NCBI GenBank assembly: GCA_028015205.1
Contig: CM051512.1
Coordinates: 3,594,755 to 3,658,754, forward strand
Source of the DNA: Mytilisepta virgata
Lineage: Eukaryota > Mollusca > Bivalvia > Mytilida > Mytilidae
Direction: 5' to 3'
Length of the DNA: 64,000 nt
Every line of letters begins with the position of its first letter. Within the stretch, counting starts at the first letter, position 1. Below the pieces are notes generated by a model. It was not told where the DNA came from. It was given only the letters and a program-made list of their open reading frames with translations, and searched no databases. The position numbers and the translations under genes were made by a program. Positions 1-9,664 of this stretch are shown here, piece by piece.

Positions 1-2759
1 TGGGGCAAATACTCATCCCAATCCTCCTGGGATTTGCTCACGAAACATCGAACAGCGTCCATCAGGGTCCTATTGACTCTCTCTACTTGACCATTAGCCG
101 AAGGACGGTACGGCGTAGTCCTTGTCTTATGTATGTGGAACGTTTCACAAAGTGACTTAAACAATTCACTTTCGAAATTTCGTCCTTGGTCACTGTGGAT
201 CGAAAATGGGCATCCAAATCTTGTAAAAAACTCATTTACCGCCGCTTGGGCCGTGGTCTCGGCAGTTTGCGATGGTAAAGGGACGATCTCCACCCATTTA
301 GTGAATTGGTCTATCATCACTAATATATTGTTGTTACCCTTGCTTGTTTCTGGAAGTGGACCTAAAAAGTCAATATGGACACGTTCCATAGGTACACCAG
401 CATGATACTGTGTCAACGGACATTTGGCTTTCCTGGACGCCTTCTTGTGTTCATTACAGGTATTACAAGAACGAATGTAAGTTTTAATCGTATCACCCAT
501 CTTGTACCAATAGAACTTCTTCTTCACTCGTGTTGTTGTACGGTCTATGCCTTGGTGACCAGTTACAGGAATATCATGATTCAACCTGAGCACTTCTTCC
601 ACAAAAGTCTTTGGCAACACTAAGCGCACAAGATTGTTCTTTGCTCGATTGAACAGCACTGAATTCTCATCCAAAAAGAATTGTTCTTTATTCACCAAAT
701 ACTTTTTTGCTGCTGGTCCTGCAATAAAGATTTCACTTTCTGGTGGCTCTTCCTTGTTCTTGAGAAAGGAAAGGATTAGATGCAAGTCAGGATCTTTGGA
801 TTGTTCACTCACCATACGTTCAGAGGTATACTGTATTCCATAACCGTCTTCAACATCTACTGATGTAACGTGGGCCTCCACTTCAGTTGATTTAGACACT
901 AATGGTATCGGTGGAACTGAACTTTCCTGAGTGGGAGTCTCATTTCCAGTATTCACTGGGTTTGCAGACAAAGGCACTACATTATCAATCTCTACAAAAT
1001 CTTGCCACTGTTCATGTACACGGACACAATATTTGCAACCTCCATAAGGAAGATTATCCGGTTTCACATAAATGGACATTTCCGGGCATGGCTGATCTAT
1101 GGAGTATCTTGATAACACATCAGCATTTGTATGGTGTTTCCCTGCACGATGCTGTATTTGCATATGATTATACTGACTTAAAACCTCAAGCCAACGTGCC
1201 AATTGTCCTTGTGGCTCCTTGAAGTTCATGAGCCAGCGGAGACTATTGTGATCCGTCCGTATTAGGAACTCACGACCCAATAGATAATGTCGGAAATGTT
1301 GAGTGAAACGGACTATGGCTAACAATTCCTTGCGGGTAGTACAATACCTTCTTTGGGCAGAGGACAAACTGAAACTTCCATAGGCCACTACTCTTTCTAC
1401 ACCATCCTGGATTTGTGACAGTTCAGCACCAATAGCAACATCGGAAGCATCCGTGTCCAAAATGAATTTGTCCGTAGAATTTGGAAGTGTTAACACAGGG
1501 GTGGACTGTAAGGCAGCTGTTAGGCTGTCAAACGCCTGTTGTTGTTCTGATCCCCAATGAAAAGGTTTCTTTCCAGTTATTTTGGTTAAGGGACTGGCAA
1601 TTTCAGAATAGTGTCGAATGAAGGATCGATGATAATTCACAAATCCTAAAAATTGCTCAACCTCCTTCGTGTTGGTGGGGGTCTTCCATCTACGAATTGC
1701 TTCAACGTACTCCTCACCGATAGCCATTCCTGTCTTGTTCACTGTTCGGCCTAGAAAACTGACTTCTGCCTTACATAAATCACTTTTTTGTGGCTTTAAC
1801 TTAATTCCGTATTCTCGGAATCGTTCAAACACTGCCCTGAGATTGTCCAAATGGTTGTCAAAGTTCTTTCCCATCACCAGGATATCATCAAGGAAACACA
1901 ACACAATTTGCCATGTCAATCCCCGCAGTAATAGATCCATTGCCCGAGCATAGGTGGCAGGAGCATTACAAAGTCCGAAGCTCATGCGTTTGAATTGGAA
2001 CAATCCGTACTTTGTAATGAATGCAGTTTTTGGACGGTCTTCCTCTTTTACTTGGATTTGCCAGTACGCACTGTTAGCGTCTAGTTTGGAAAACCACTCG
2101 TTCCCAGCAAGTGTGTCGAGGCACTCCTCGATAAGAGGTAAAGGATACACGTCCTTTTTAGTAACAGCGTTGAGCTTTCGGTAGTCTATGGCGTACCGTA
2201 CTTTGCCGTCAGATTTTCTAATCAGAACAGGTGGTGAAGCCCATTTTGAAACACTGGGTTCCATAACATCCGCTTTAGCCATTTTCTCAAGATGCTGTTC
2301 TTCCTCGCCAACAAACTGTGTAGGCGTCCTACGCATGCGTTGTTTGACAGGTTGTGCATTTCCTGTGTCTATGCTATGTTCAATCCCTTTGAATAAGCCT
2401 ATATCGTACTCATGTTTTGAGAATATGTCAGCAAAATCATTCAACAGTTTCTTCAGTTTCTCTTTTTGGTCACATGACAAGTTTTCACTTGATTTTTCCA
2501 AAAGAGACTGTAAGTGAGCTGGAAATTCACTTTCGGTTTGACCTTCCGTTTCAAATACAGTGTTAACACAACTAACGGGATCAAACTTCTCTATTTCTTC
2601 AGCTGTCGCTATGCAAGTTCCCTTTTTGAGAGTGTAGTATCCATCACTAGCGTTAACCAGACAAATACGTGGACTCTGCTGGGTTTCGTAAAGGCATCGT
2701 GGAACTAAAAGAGGTACTTTGGAATTACAAGGTTCAACTACAAAATTTTTCAACGAACT
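1..2759 (-). CDS. pol: pol of element A: reverse transcriptase, RNase H, integrase (3' end cut)
   Basis: The frame has no stop that I could find from about 2759 down to the window edge. In order it shows an RT with the catalytic FLDD box (about 1884-1896; Phe in place of the usual Tyr), an RNase H with its DTDAS, KELLAI and RTDHN boxes (about 1250-1480), a zinc-binding HHCC region with NHDIPVTGH and CNTC (about 455-580), and an integrase core with D (HIDFLGP, near 365), D (HSDQGRNFE, near 190) and E (NGQVERVNR, near 85). The product copies RNA into DNA, degrades the RNA template and inserts the DNA. There is no start codon of its own: the frame opens after a stop at 2760-2762, just before the protease ORF ends at 2734, so it must be reached by a frameshift. 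The integrase C-terminus lies beyond the edge. Confidence 0.88.
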
Positions 2760-3723
2760 TCACATTCAAATGAACAACAGAATTTGGTGGAATAACAGTA
2801 CGCTTTTCGACAGTTACTCGTGCAACCACAGGTGTATGATGCTTTGCACGTTGCGTCATATGCAAAGTTTCTTTACCAATAGTAAACTCTAAAATAGCTA
2901 GATCTAACCCAACACCATGCTTCAACATAAAATCTAGTCCCAACAACATCTCATTCTGAATAGGGGCCACATACATCTCCGTTTCGAACAGTTTAGATCC
3001 TATCTTCAGTTTCACCGGTCCCACAATTACAGTCTTCATACTCATACCCCGGCCGGCCGCATGCATGACAGACTCTCTGAGAATCGGTGATCGCCTCTCT
3101 AGCGATTCATAAAACTTGTCCGATATAATAGTAACCTCTGCTGCAATATCCACTATCGCGTCAACAGAGACTTTCTCCACCTCCAAGTTCAGTCTTAACA
3201 AAGAGGAACTTCCTAATTGCATGGTCACAAACTCCGGTTCCGAACCAGCTATCACCAAGGCATCCTGTTCAGGTACGATTTCAGTGGGATGTACCGGGTT
3301 AATCGGTGGTACCCCTGAAATTTCACAAGCTAAACTACTATCAACACTATCTACGCAAATAGAAGGGTGTCGTAGGATCTCCTTGTCGGACTCCTCCACT
3401 TGGCAACCTTTGGGTTTCACTTTGGTTCCAAGAGAATCCTGAACTTCACTCACCCTTTTTGACACTTCCGATTTCTGTTGATTGTCAGGTTTTGTTTCTG
3501 TTCCATTAACGTTCCTTGTTTCTATACCTTCTTTATTTCCACTTTCCTCTAAAACATCCACCTCAGCAGGGATCACCCGCACTGTTTCGCTTTTTTCTTC
3601 ACTTCTATTATTTTCTATTTTTTCCAGGCGATTTTCTTCAGTGCGGGTCGGAACAACGCCTACTTCTGTTCCGGCCCCTTGCTGTTTAAATTCTCTGTAT
3701 TTTGGGAAGCTTTGTTGGGACAA
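2734..3723 (-). CDS. retropepsin-like protease ORF of element A with altered active site
   Basis: A 329-residue ORF lies between gag and pol in its own frame and overlaps the 3' end of gag by 64 bases, so it is probably read by frameshifting from gag; the ATG at 3723 need not be used. The first 160 or so residues are low-complexity and Glu/Lys-rich. Then comes a retropepsin-like fold: a strand with AIVDIAAEVTIIS (about 3127-3165) and later EMLLGLDFMLKHGV, the usual second conserved block. Aspartic proteases of retroelements have Asp-Thr/Ser-Gly at the first block; here it reads Asp-Ile-Ala, so catalysis is doubtful. Either this copy has lost processing activity or the lineage departs from the norm. 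Family call 0.8; the active-site change is directly visible. Confidence 0.78.
   Translation of the reverse strand: MSQQSFPKYREFKQQGAGTEVGVVPTRTEENRLEKIENNRSEEKSETVRVIPAEVDVLEESGNKEGIETRNVNGTETKPDNQQKSEVSKRVSEVQDSLGTKVKPKGCQVEESDKEILRHPSICVDSVDSSLACEISGVPPINPVHPTEIVPEQDALVIAGSEPEFVTMQLGSSSLLRLNLEVEKVSVDAIVDIAAEVTIISDKFYESLERRSPILRESVMHAAGRGMSMKTVIVGPVKLKIGSKLFETEMYVAPIQNEMLLGLDFMLKHGVGLDLAILEFTIGKETLHMTQRAKHHTPVVARVTVEKRTVIPPNSVVHLNVKFVEKFCS
2737..2759 (-). other. probable +1 (or -2) frameshift window between protease and pol of element A
   Basis: The protease frame stops at 2734-2736 and the pol frame is closed upstream by a TGA at 2760-2762, leaving only about 23 bases in which ribosomes can change frame. 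On the transcript this stretch holds GAAAAATTTTG. No canonical -1 heptamer fits the zero frame; the needed shift is +1 or -2. A +1 shift is known for Ty3. A simple mutational frameshift is the alternative. Confidence 0.45.
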
Positions 3724-5009
3724 TCTCTTGCAATGTGTCCTAGCTCATGACAACTATAACACTCAAATGTCCTAGGCTTCCTGGATTTCTGGTAACGATA
3801 TCCCGTGTTACGGGTGTCTTTTGTAGATGCTGAACTAGCTTTACTGTCCATCTCTTCTTTCATGGCTTTAAGTTCACTCTGTAACTTTTTCTCCAAGCCT
3901 TTCATGTCAGACTTTACTGCTTGAATATTCTTATCCAGTTTATCATGTACCTGACCAAGGTCAGACTGAATGGTCTTCATGTTTTGACTAACATTGGCAC
4001 TCAACTTATCCATACATTTCATTAGTTCACTAGTTTCTGAACTCACAATGTTCACTGACACTGATTCGTCATCTGAATTGTCGTTGGTGGGTAAGCGATC
4101 TCGATTGTCACGAGTACGCACTCCTCTCCCATATACCGCTTTGTCATTGTACTGGTGCCATTTGATTCTCTCCAAGGCCTCATCTACTGTTTTGGGTCGG
4201 AAAGATGATGCTACTAAACCAGCATTTTTATCACTACAGCCTAGACATAACTTGTTAACTACTTCACTTGTCACAAAGTCCTCCGGTAAATCCATGAAAG
4301 CTTTGTCTGCAAGCGATAACAATCTTTCTGCCCACTCATCCAAATCCTCACCTGGTGCTTGGCATGCACTCTGAAATTGTATGCGCACAGTTTCCGTGAG
4401 TTTCCGCAAACTAAACCGTTTTTCCATGCACTTGACTAGTTCATCATAGGTAATGTTCTTATCTCGCCTTACTTTGGCCAAACAAAACCTTGCTGCACTA
4501 CCAGTCATGGCCCAACACAAATGTGCACGTTTTTCGACTGCGCTCAAATTGGCCATGTCTGCATACATTTCAAACTTTCCTAAGAATGATACCCAGTCAT
4601 CTTCTTTGTCTGAGCCATCAAATTTCAGTGATTTAAGCGACATAGAATGCTGACTAGCCTTTTCATTTCTGGGAACTGTTGGCATCCGGGAACTCGAATT
4701 ACTTGCCTGAAATGGGAGATTCATATGCATGTTGCCTGCGTTTGGAATTGCATTGTACGATGTATTCGGCATACTATACCTAGGTTGGTAACCAGGGTGT
4801 GTCATCATAGAAGGATATGGTCCACACACATTTGGCACATGTGATGCCCACACTGTCTGAGTGGGGGGCATTGTTGCAACCTGTGAAGCCACAGTTCTGG
4901 GTCCAGGCACAGGATTCATGCTTGGCCTTACTCCAACTTGAGAATATACTCCCTGAAAATTTCCCTGTGTGGAAGGTTGGCCCGGTACCGTAGAAAACGG
5001 TTGGGTCAT
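3660..5009 (-). CDS. gag: gag of element A
   Basis: A 449-residue ORF. The N-terminal 110 residues are rich in Pro, Gln, Met and Asn. A retrotransposon gag/capsid-like region follows (roughly residues 125-260, with FDGSDKEDDWVSFLGKFE and later LCWAMTGSAARF), then a charged, probably coiled-coil stretch (about 320-395), then one CCHC zinc knuckle, CYSCHELGHIARDC, near the C-terminus. Gag forms the particle and binds the element RNA. Its ATG overlaps the stop of the upstream ORF (ATGA). The protease ORF begins within its last 64 bases in another frame. Confidence 0.88.
   Translation of the reverse strand: MTQPFSTVPGQPSTQGNFQGVYSQVGVRPSMNPVPGPRTVASQVATMPPTQTVWASHVPNVCGPYPSMMTHPGYQPRYSMPNTSYNAIPNAGNMHMNLPFQASNSSSRMPTVPRNEKASQHSMSLKSLKFDGSDKEDDWVSFLGKFEMYADMANLSAVEKRAHLCWAMTGSAARFCLAKVRRDKNITYDELVKCMEKRFSLRKLTETVRIQFQSACQAPGEDLDEWAERLLSLADKAFMDLPEDFVTSEVVNKLCLGCSDKNAGLVASSFRPKTVDEALERIKWHQYNDKAVYGRGVRTRDNRDRLPTNDNSDDESVSVNIVSSETSELMKCMDKLSANVSQNMKTIQSDLGQVHDKLDKNIQAVKSDMKGLEKKLQSELKAMKEEMDSKASSASTKDTRNTGYRYQKSRKPRTFECYSCHELGHIARDCPNKASQNTENLNSKGPEQK
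5006..5009 (-). promoter_or_regulatory. ATGA stop-start overlap joining ORF1 and gag of element A
   Basis: On the minus strand the TGA ending the upstream ORF and the ATG starting gag share the tetranucleotide ATGA. This arrangement is known from some retroelements and viruses as a termination-reinitiation junction, where the ribosome finishes one ORF and restarts on the next. It suggests gag is translated by coupling to ORF1 rather than by scanning from the cap. Function is inferred. Confidence 0.6.
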
Positions 5010-5821
5010 TGGCTTTGTTTTGATTTGGATTGCACAGGCGGGATACCAGATTTCACTGGAATATTTGTGTATGACTTTGGCACAGAAAATGGGGGTGCGA
5101 CAGGGTGCATCACATTTTGTCTTGCTTTTCCAGTTTTTAGCTTTCCTGTGCTGGTCAACGATGGCTGAAATCCCACAGATCTCACCGGTTTGGCGACCGT
5201 TTCACAGAAATCATCTTGTTTACTACAGGGCTCTGTCTTTACCGGCTCATGAAACATTTCACATCGTTTTCCAACCTGATCCATGGTTTTGTTTTCACTT
5301 GGATGGTTTTGCTGTTCCGCGTGAACGGAGTTGGGTGCCGTACCCTCAGCAAAATAATACTGATGATCGGTAAGTGGTTCCGATTTAAAATCCATCGGAC
5401 TTCCCTCTCTGGAATCCTGCATATGAAATGAACTAGGTGGGACCAATAGGCTCTTTTGTCCCATGTCTATAACTGTCTTTGTCTGTGCAAGTTTTGTTTC
5501 TCCCTCGTCCTCTGTGTACTCTTCTGCTTCTTCCGATTGGATGGTACACTTATCATCAAAATCGGCCAAATCATCTTCCACTTGTTGGAATTGAAAATGG
5601 TCCATGGTTGAAAAATCAACATGATCCATTAACACTGACATACGCACGTATGGAACGGTGGCTAATATTTCTGGCGTAATATCGCCCTGTTTTCTCAACT
5701 CCCAGATTCGATACGCGGTCGCGGTACCCACTGACGGAATAGTTAACAACTCGTCGAATCCGCAAAAATTGATACACACTTTCTCACTTGTTTGTTCTTC
5801 AATTTGTTCACAGTACGACAT
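5006..5821 (-). CDS. accessory ORF1 of element A with helix-hairpin-helix motif
   Basis: A 271-residue ORF directly upstream of gag. Residues about 17-60 match the helix-hairpin-helix pattern of ComEA-type DNA-binding domains: a helix with FDELLTIPSVGTATAYRIWELRK, the hairpin IPSVG in the position of the usual IPGIG, and a second, weaker hairpin near VPYVR. Such motifs bind DNA without sequence specificity through the backbone. The remainder is acidic (about 75-125), then Lys/Pro-rich and apparently disordered, ending in a basic tail. Gypsy elements normally start with gag, so this ORF is an addition. It could aid nucleic-acid handling during reverse transcription or targeting; this is inference. 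No signal peptide or membrane segment is seen, so it is not an env. Confidence 0.6.
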   Translation of the reverse strand: MSYCEQIEEQTSEKVCINFCGFDELLTIPSVGTATAYRIWELRKQGDITPEILATVPYVRMSVLMDHVDFSTMDHFQFQQVEDDLADFDDKCTIQSEEAEEYTEDEGETKLAQTKTVIDMGQKSLLVPPSSFHMQDSREGSPMDFKSEPLTDHQYYFAEGTAPNSVHAEQQNHPSENKTMDQVGKRCEMFHEPVKTEPCSKQDDFCETVAKPVRSVGFQPSLTSTGKLKTGKARQNVMHPVAPPFSVPKSYTNIPVKSGIPPVQSKSKQSQ

Positions 5822-6378
5822 GATTTTGAATATTTAAACACAAAATGATGCACAAAATATAAGGTAAGTTGAAATAAGAATGGTGAAATCTGAAAATTAT
5901 CTCATAAAAACAGAATGATTTTCAGGTAAATGCACAAATTGTAAGTATTGTTTATGTACTTATGAAATATTAAACTGTGTATATCACTTGGTGTTAATCG
6001 TACACATATCTCACGAAAAAACAATTTTTCGATTCACACTTTCAGCACAGTATTTTTGGTGTATATAAACATGACACAACTCGAAAAAACATTCTAGCGA
6101 TTTGCACTTATTTTGACTGTGAACTGTTACTACTCATGCAACACAAAAATCTAGGCGCACTACCCCTACAGTGATTTTTTTTTTTTTCCAAGAACTATAT
6201 TTTCTATTTTTACTCGCTCTATATGTTTGAATTTCACAGAAAAATCACAAATAAACAGAAAATATTGTAAACACACTTCGATTTTCAACACAAACTTTAT
6301 GAATTTGATCGATTTTCTCACTTGAAAAAAGTTTTCAAATTTTCCCACGTGTGTTTGGCACTTCAAGTTCACATTAAA

Positions 6379-6396
6379 CCCTTGATCGGAGCGCCA
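6379..6396 (-). other. candidate tRNA primer-binding site of element A
   Basis: On the minus strand TGGCGCTCCGATC lies about 560 bases upstream of ORF1. LTR elements usually have a TGG-starting site complementary to a tRNA 3' end within a few bases of the 5' LTR, and the minus strand just before it reads ...CCTCA, a plausible LTR end, with a three-base spacer. It resembles, imperfectly, the 3' end of an arginine tRNA. The tRNA identity is not certain. Confidence 0.4.
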
Positions 6397-6399
6397 TTT

Positions 6400-6680
6400 T
6401 GAGGTAAACTTAGGTCACTTACCTAAATTAGACTGTGATGACAGGCGGCAAGTTCCTGGGTTTGAATAATATGAACTAAACACTGAATATCACACAAGGA
6501 ATTACGAATTAACACTATCCTGACACGAGATTCCGCTGTTTTTCGTTCTCGAATATCGTCGGCACCTCGTGGCCTCTCTTCTCGCGTGAATGTACTTCCT
6601 CCGCCGAGATGTTGTCCGATCTCTCGTCCCCTAAGCCTGTCGTCCCTAATACACGATCACGTGATATATCGTCCATACAA
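6400..6680 (-). repeat. probable 5' LTR of element A (outer limit not defined)
   Basis: If the primer site at 6396 is correct, the 5' LTR lies to its right on the plus strand, beginning TGAGG at 6400. Its other end cannot be set because the 3' LTR is outside the window; 6680 is only an approximate limit. The stretch has GC-richer patches (6540-6660) unlike the surrounding AT-rich DNA. Confidence 0.35.
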
Positions 6681-7996
6681 CAAAACCATGAACTTCAAGA
6701 TTATCTTACAAACTTTAACTATATATTCAATTTCTGTCTATAGTTTAATATATTGATGAGTAAATATTCACACCTATACTGAGAGAGAGAGAGAGATAAG
6801 TAAAGAGAGTTGAATTTATAAAAGAGTATGATTAGGGTAGACGTTAACGAGACAGCAACCTAACGATATTAAAAAAAAGGTCTAGGAAGGTCAGCATACA
6901 CGACTAAAAAACAAATGTCTATAAAACGAATATTTTCTAATAATGTATGAATAAAGGGAGACGTGGTGTATACACCAATGAGACAGCAACCCAACTATAC
7001 AATATAAAAGATATCTAGATAGGCGACAACATATACAGTTTTCAACAATAAACAGCTTCATATCGTCCCGAGTTTAAAAAAGTTAATAACTTAACACAAA
7101 CTGTTAAAGATCTGACAATACGAAATTCCTAAAAAAAAATTACACAAAAAAACCAAGAATATAGAACATGCAAATATATGATTGTTTTATGTCACTATTT
7201 ATATCTAACTATAGAATTATACATTGCTCCCAAATAGCTCCTGATATAGAAATATAGTATTTAACCGTATTTTGTATGTCCGGCTGTAATCAAGTATCAA
7301 ATGGAAATTAAATTCCGAACCTTAATCTTACTATCCATATCTGTAAATTCGTTGGTTAAAAACTTAAATAAACACTGTTTGTGATTAACCATGATGTATT
7401 GTATAATATAAGTTCTTTTTGTGCACAAGTAACAAAAAAAAACCCAGTATGAATAAGAAGGCGATATAGGTCAAACTTCTTTTAAGTCCGACTGTGACAA
7501 AATACCGACAAAAATTTGACGGCCGGTCGAATCTTTTGTGAGAAATTATTTGCTAATTTCTAAATATCAAACTAAAATATTTATTTCAATACAGACAAGG
7601 GAAACTACGCAAACTTCCTTATTTTTTTTTTTTTTTTTTTTTTTGATGTACAGATGAACGAGAAGACTTTATCACGGCATACAACTGATCCTTATCATTT
7701 TGTATGAGACCTTTATGATGTAATCATGCACAAAGGAAGACTGCTTTACATTTTACTTTTATTTCTTCATTTCCAGAGTTAAATGGGTCCTGTTATATAT
7801 TTCTTAGTTAACTAAGTATAATCGAAAAAATATCAACATGATATTTGACTGACTGTTGATTGCTTAACGTCCAGTGGCAACTATTTCATAACCTAAATGA
7901 TGACAAAGCACGCACAATGCCTCATGATTTAGAATTACTGTTTATTTTGTGTTTTGAACAAAACGTCAGTTTATAAATATATCAAACATAAGTTAC
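6681..7996. other. intergenic, no gene seen
   Basis: AT-rich DNA with a GA run (6781-6796), two similar short segments containing GAGACAGCAACC (near 6850 and 6980), which look like parts of a dispersed repeat, and a T tract at 7621-7644. No convincing coding potential on either strand. Confidence 0.5.
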
Positions 7997-8000
7997 TTAC

Positions 8001-8311
8001 TTCTTTGATTGCATATCTTCGATTTCTTTATCTGTCTTTGGCTCGTGAAATCTTGAAGTTGATGGTTGATGACTTTTACTTTCAATTTTTGAGACATTTA
8101 AAGTAATTCGATCGTCGTCAGACTGTGTTAATTTCGGATTGGAAAAACCTTTGTCTTCAGAAATATCAGAACATGCAACTGAATATGTTTCACTAGTAGT
8201 AGTAGTATCATATTCCAAGAAAAAATTACATAAATCCAAGTTATCATCATTGGTTTCTTGTGAAAATGTGTTTTGCGTAAGAAAAATTTTCTCACCGTCC
8301 GAACGTGACAT
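8001..8311 (-). CDS. possible first coding exon of an unidentified host gene
   Basis: An open frame starts at an ATG at 8311 (MSRSDGEKIFLTQNTF) and runs 103 codons to a good splice donor: GAA followed by GTAAGT, with the exon ending at 8001. Without splicing it ends at once (7997). The peptide is acidic and Ser/Thr/Asp-rich with balanced composition, unlike a chance ORF in AT-rich DNA. I do not recognise it. Downstream exons would lie to the left, where I found none before element A, so the gene may have been disrupted or have a long intron. A chance ORF remains possible. Confidence 0.38.
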
Positions 8312-8563
8312 AATCCAAACTTGGACACTAGCTACTATGGACTTTCTTGTTAAAATCAACCCAATTTAAAGCAACTGTTGTAAAAAGAACTCACTAGTGA
8401 GTTTATAACTACTCACATAGTTTAGTAAATTCTTTTAAATTTTAAAAGGTTCAGTGAAGGGAATGGTCAAGTGATCAATAATTTATATATTTTATTGTAA
8501 TACAAAAATTGCAAATATTGTAGTGTGTTTGTTATTTTTTAAGTGTGTTTTAAGTGATAGAAT

Positions 8564-8655
8564 GTCCAAATAACTGTCCATTCCTGGGAAATAATGGGCG
8601 TCGGCCCTTCGGGCCTCCGCTCCATTATTTCCCAGGAATGGACAGTTATTTGGAC
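8564..8655. repeat. perfect 34-bp foldback with nested GC hairpin in the loop
   Basis: Left arm 8564-8597 and right arm 8622-8655 are exact reverse complements (34/34). The 24-base centre folds further: GCG pairs with CGC, and GGCCC-TTC-GGGCC forms a tip. The whole extrudes as a stem of about 42 bp. It sits in the AT-rich gap between the candidate exon and element B. Arm perfection suggests recent origin or correction between arms. Confidence 0.9.
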
Positions 8656-8782
8656 TTTCTCTATAACTTGAAAGACATCATGAATCACAAAATTGAAAAT
8701 AAAGGGATATGGCAAATACATCAATTATACAGCATCCAATTCTACATTTTGATAACATCGCTATAGTCTGAGGAATCAGCTC

Positions 8783-9002
8783 TGGCTCCTGATTATCGGG
8801 GAATATAAAAAACAACAATTTACTTCTCCAATTTCACAACATCTATTTTAACCTATTTACATGAATATCTATAGCTACAGATCAGCATCAGGAATACGCA
8901 GATTCCGTATTGTTACATCTCTCAAGAGCAATTACGGCAAAAGGGGAATAACTCGAGATAACTTACCGGCAACTCTCTGACCATGCAAACTACGCCTTAA
9001 CA
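8783..9002 (-). repeat. 3' LTR of element B
   Basis: 220 bp, 219 identical to the copy at 16975-17194. In transcript orientation it starts TGTTAAGGCG and ends GGAGCCA. The boundary next to the host side is set by where the two copies diverge. Confidence 0.9.
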
Positions 9003-9012
9003 TCCCCGGTCC
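9003..9012 (-). other. candidate polypurine tract of element B
   Basis: On the minus strand GGACCGGGGA lies directly before the 3' LTR, the place and composition expected of the plus-strand primer. The two C residues interrupt it. The rest of 9013-9664 is AT-rich 3' untranslated sequence of the element with no feature that I can name. Confidence 0.4.
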
Positions 9013-9664
9013 GAAAAAAAACAAATCCTATTTGTTTCCGATGGTCAGCGAGTTTCAGGACCTATCATTTAAATTTCTAACAACTAATATGATAAAGCCA
9101 GACTACACTTGTGCAAATACACTAAGCAATTATGGTTTAAAATAAAAAATTTCGGTGACATCAGTAGAGCTCTAAATCTCTGAACAAATAATAGGCATCT
9201 TATTTTCGATACAAATGATCTCAAGACTACCAATAACTGGAGGATTTATGACTACATCAACCGATTCCACATAAATGCTTTAAATATATTTTAACCACTT
9301 CAAAATTGTCTGACAAATTATTTAACAGTTGTAAAAAAATCGCAAAATACCCCGAAAATTTGGTAAATATCCATATAACCTTAATTTTAAAATTAGGTTC
9401 AAAAACACACATTTAACTACAAATTAACAAAATTCAAATTCAAAATTTTTCCATAAACTACTTAGATAAACCAGAAAATCTTAAACTAATATATAGTTCT
9501 AGACTACTATATATTTACACAAAATTTACTAAATGTTTAAAGAGTAAGATCTAAACTGTTTCTACCTTTCTACACTACTTTTATAGTCGGAATTTAATAA
9601 CTATGATATATATTTATATATGTCTAATAAATCATGCCATATTCAAAGTAAAATAATGTAAAAT

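Larger units (their letters stand above)
1..6400 (-). mobile_element. Ty3/gypsy-type LTR retrotransposon (element A), 3' end outside window
   Basis: All ORFs lie on the minus strand in the order accessory ORF, gag, protease, pol, as expected for a gypsy-type element whose transcript runs leftward. RT, RNase H and integrase core motifs in that order (RT before IN) place it with Ty3/gypsy rather than copia. The element is cut by the left edge inside the integrase C-terminal part, so the 3' LTR cannot be seen and the LTR limits cannot be proven. The long ORFs are open, which suggests a recent copy, but the protease active site is altered (see its entry). The extra ORF upstream of gag is unusual. 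Seen: ORFs and motifs. Inferred: element boundaries. Confidence 0.9.

Noticed and set aside
3116..3442. Plus-strand ORFs across 1-5800
   Set aside because: Shadows of the minus-strand retrotransposon frames, which carry recognisable motifs.
8539..8766. ORFs on both strands around 8539-8766
   Set aside because: They read through the two arms of the foldback and have no coding features.
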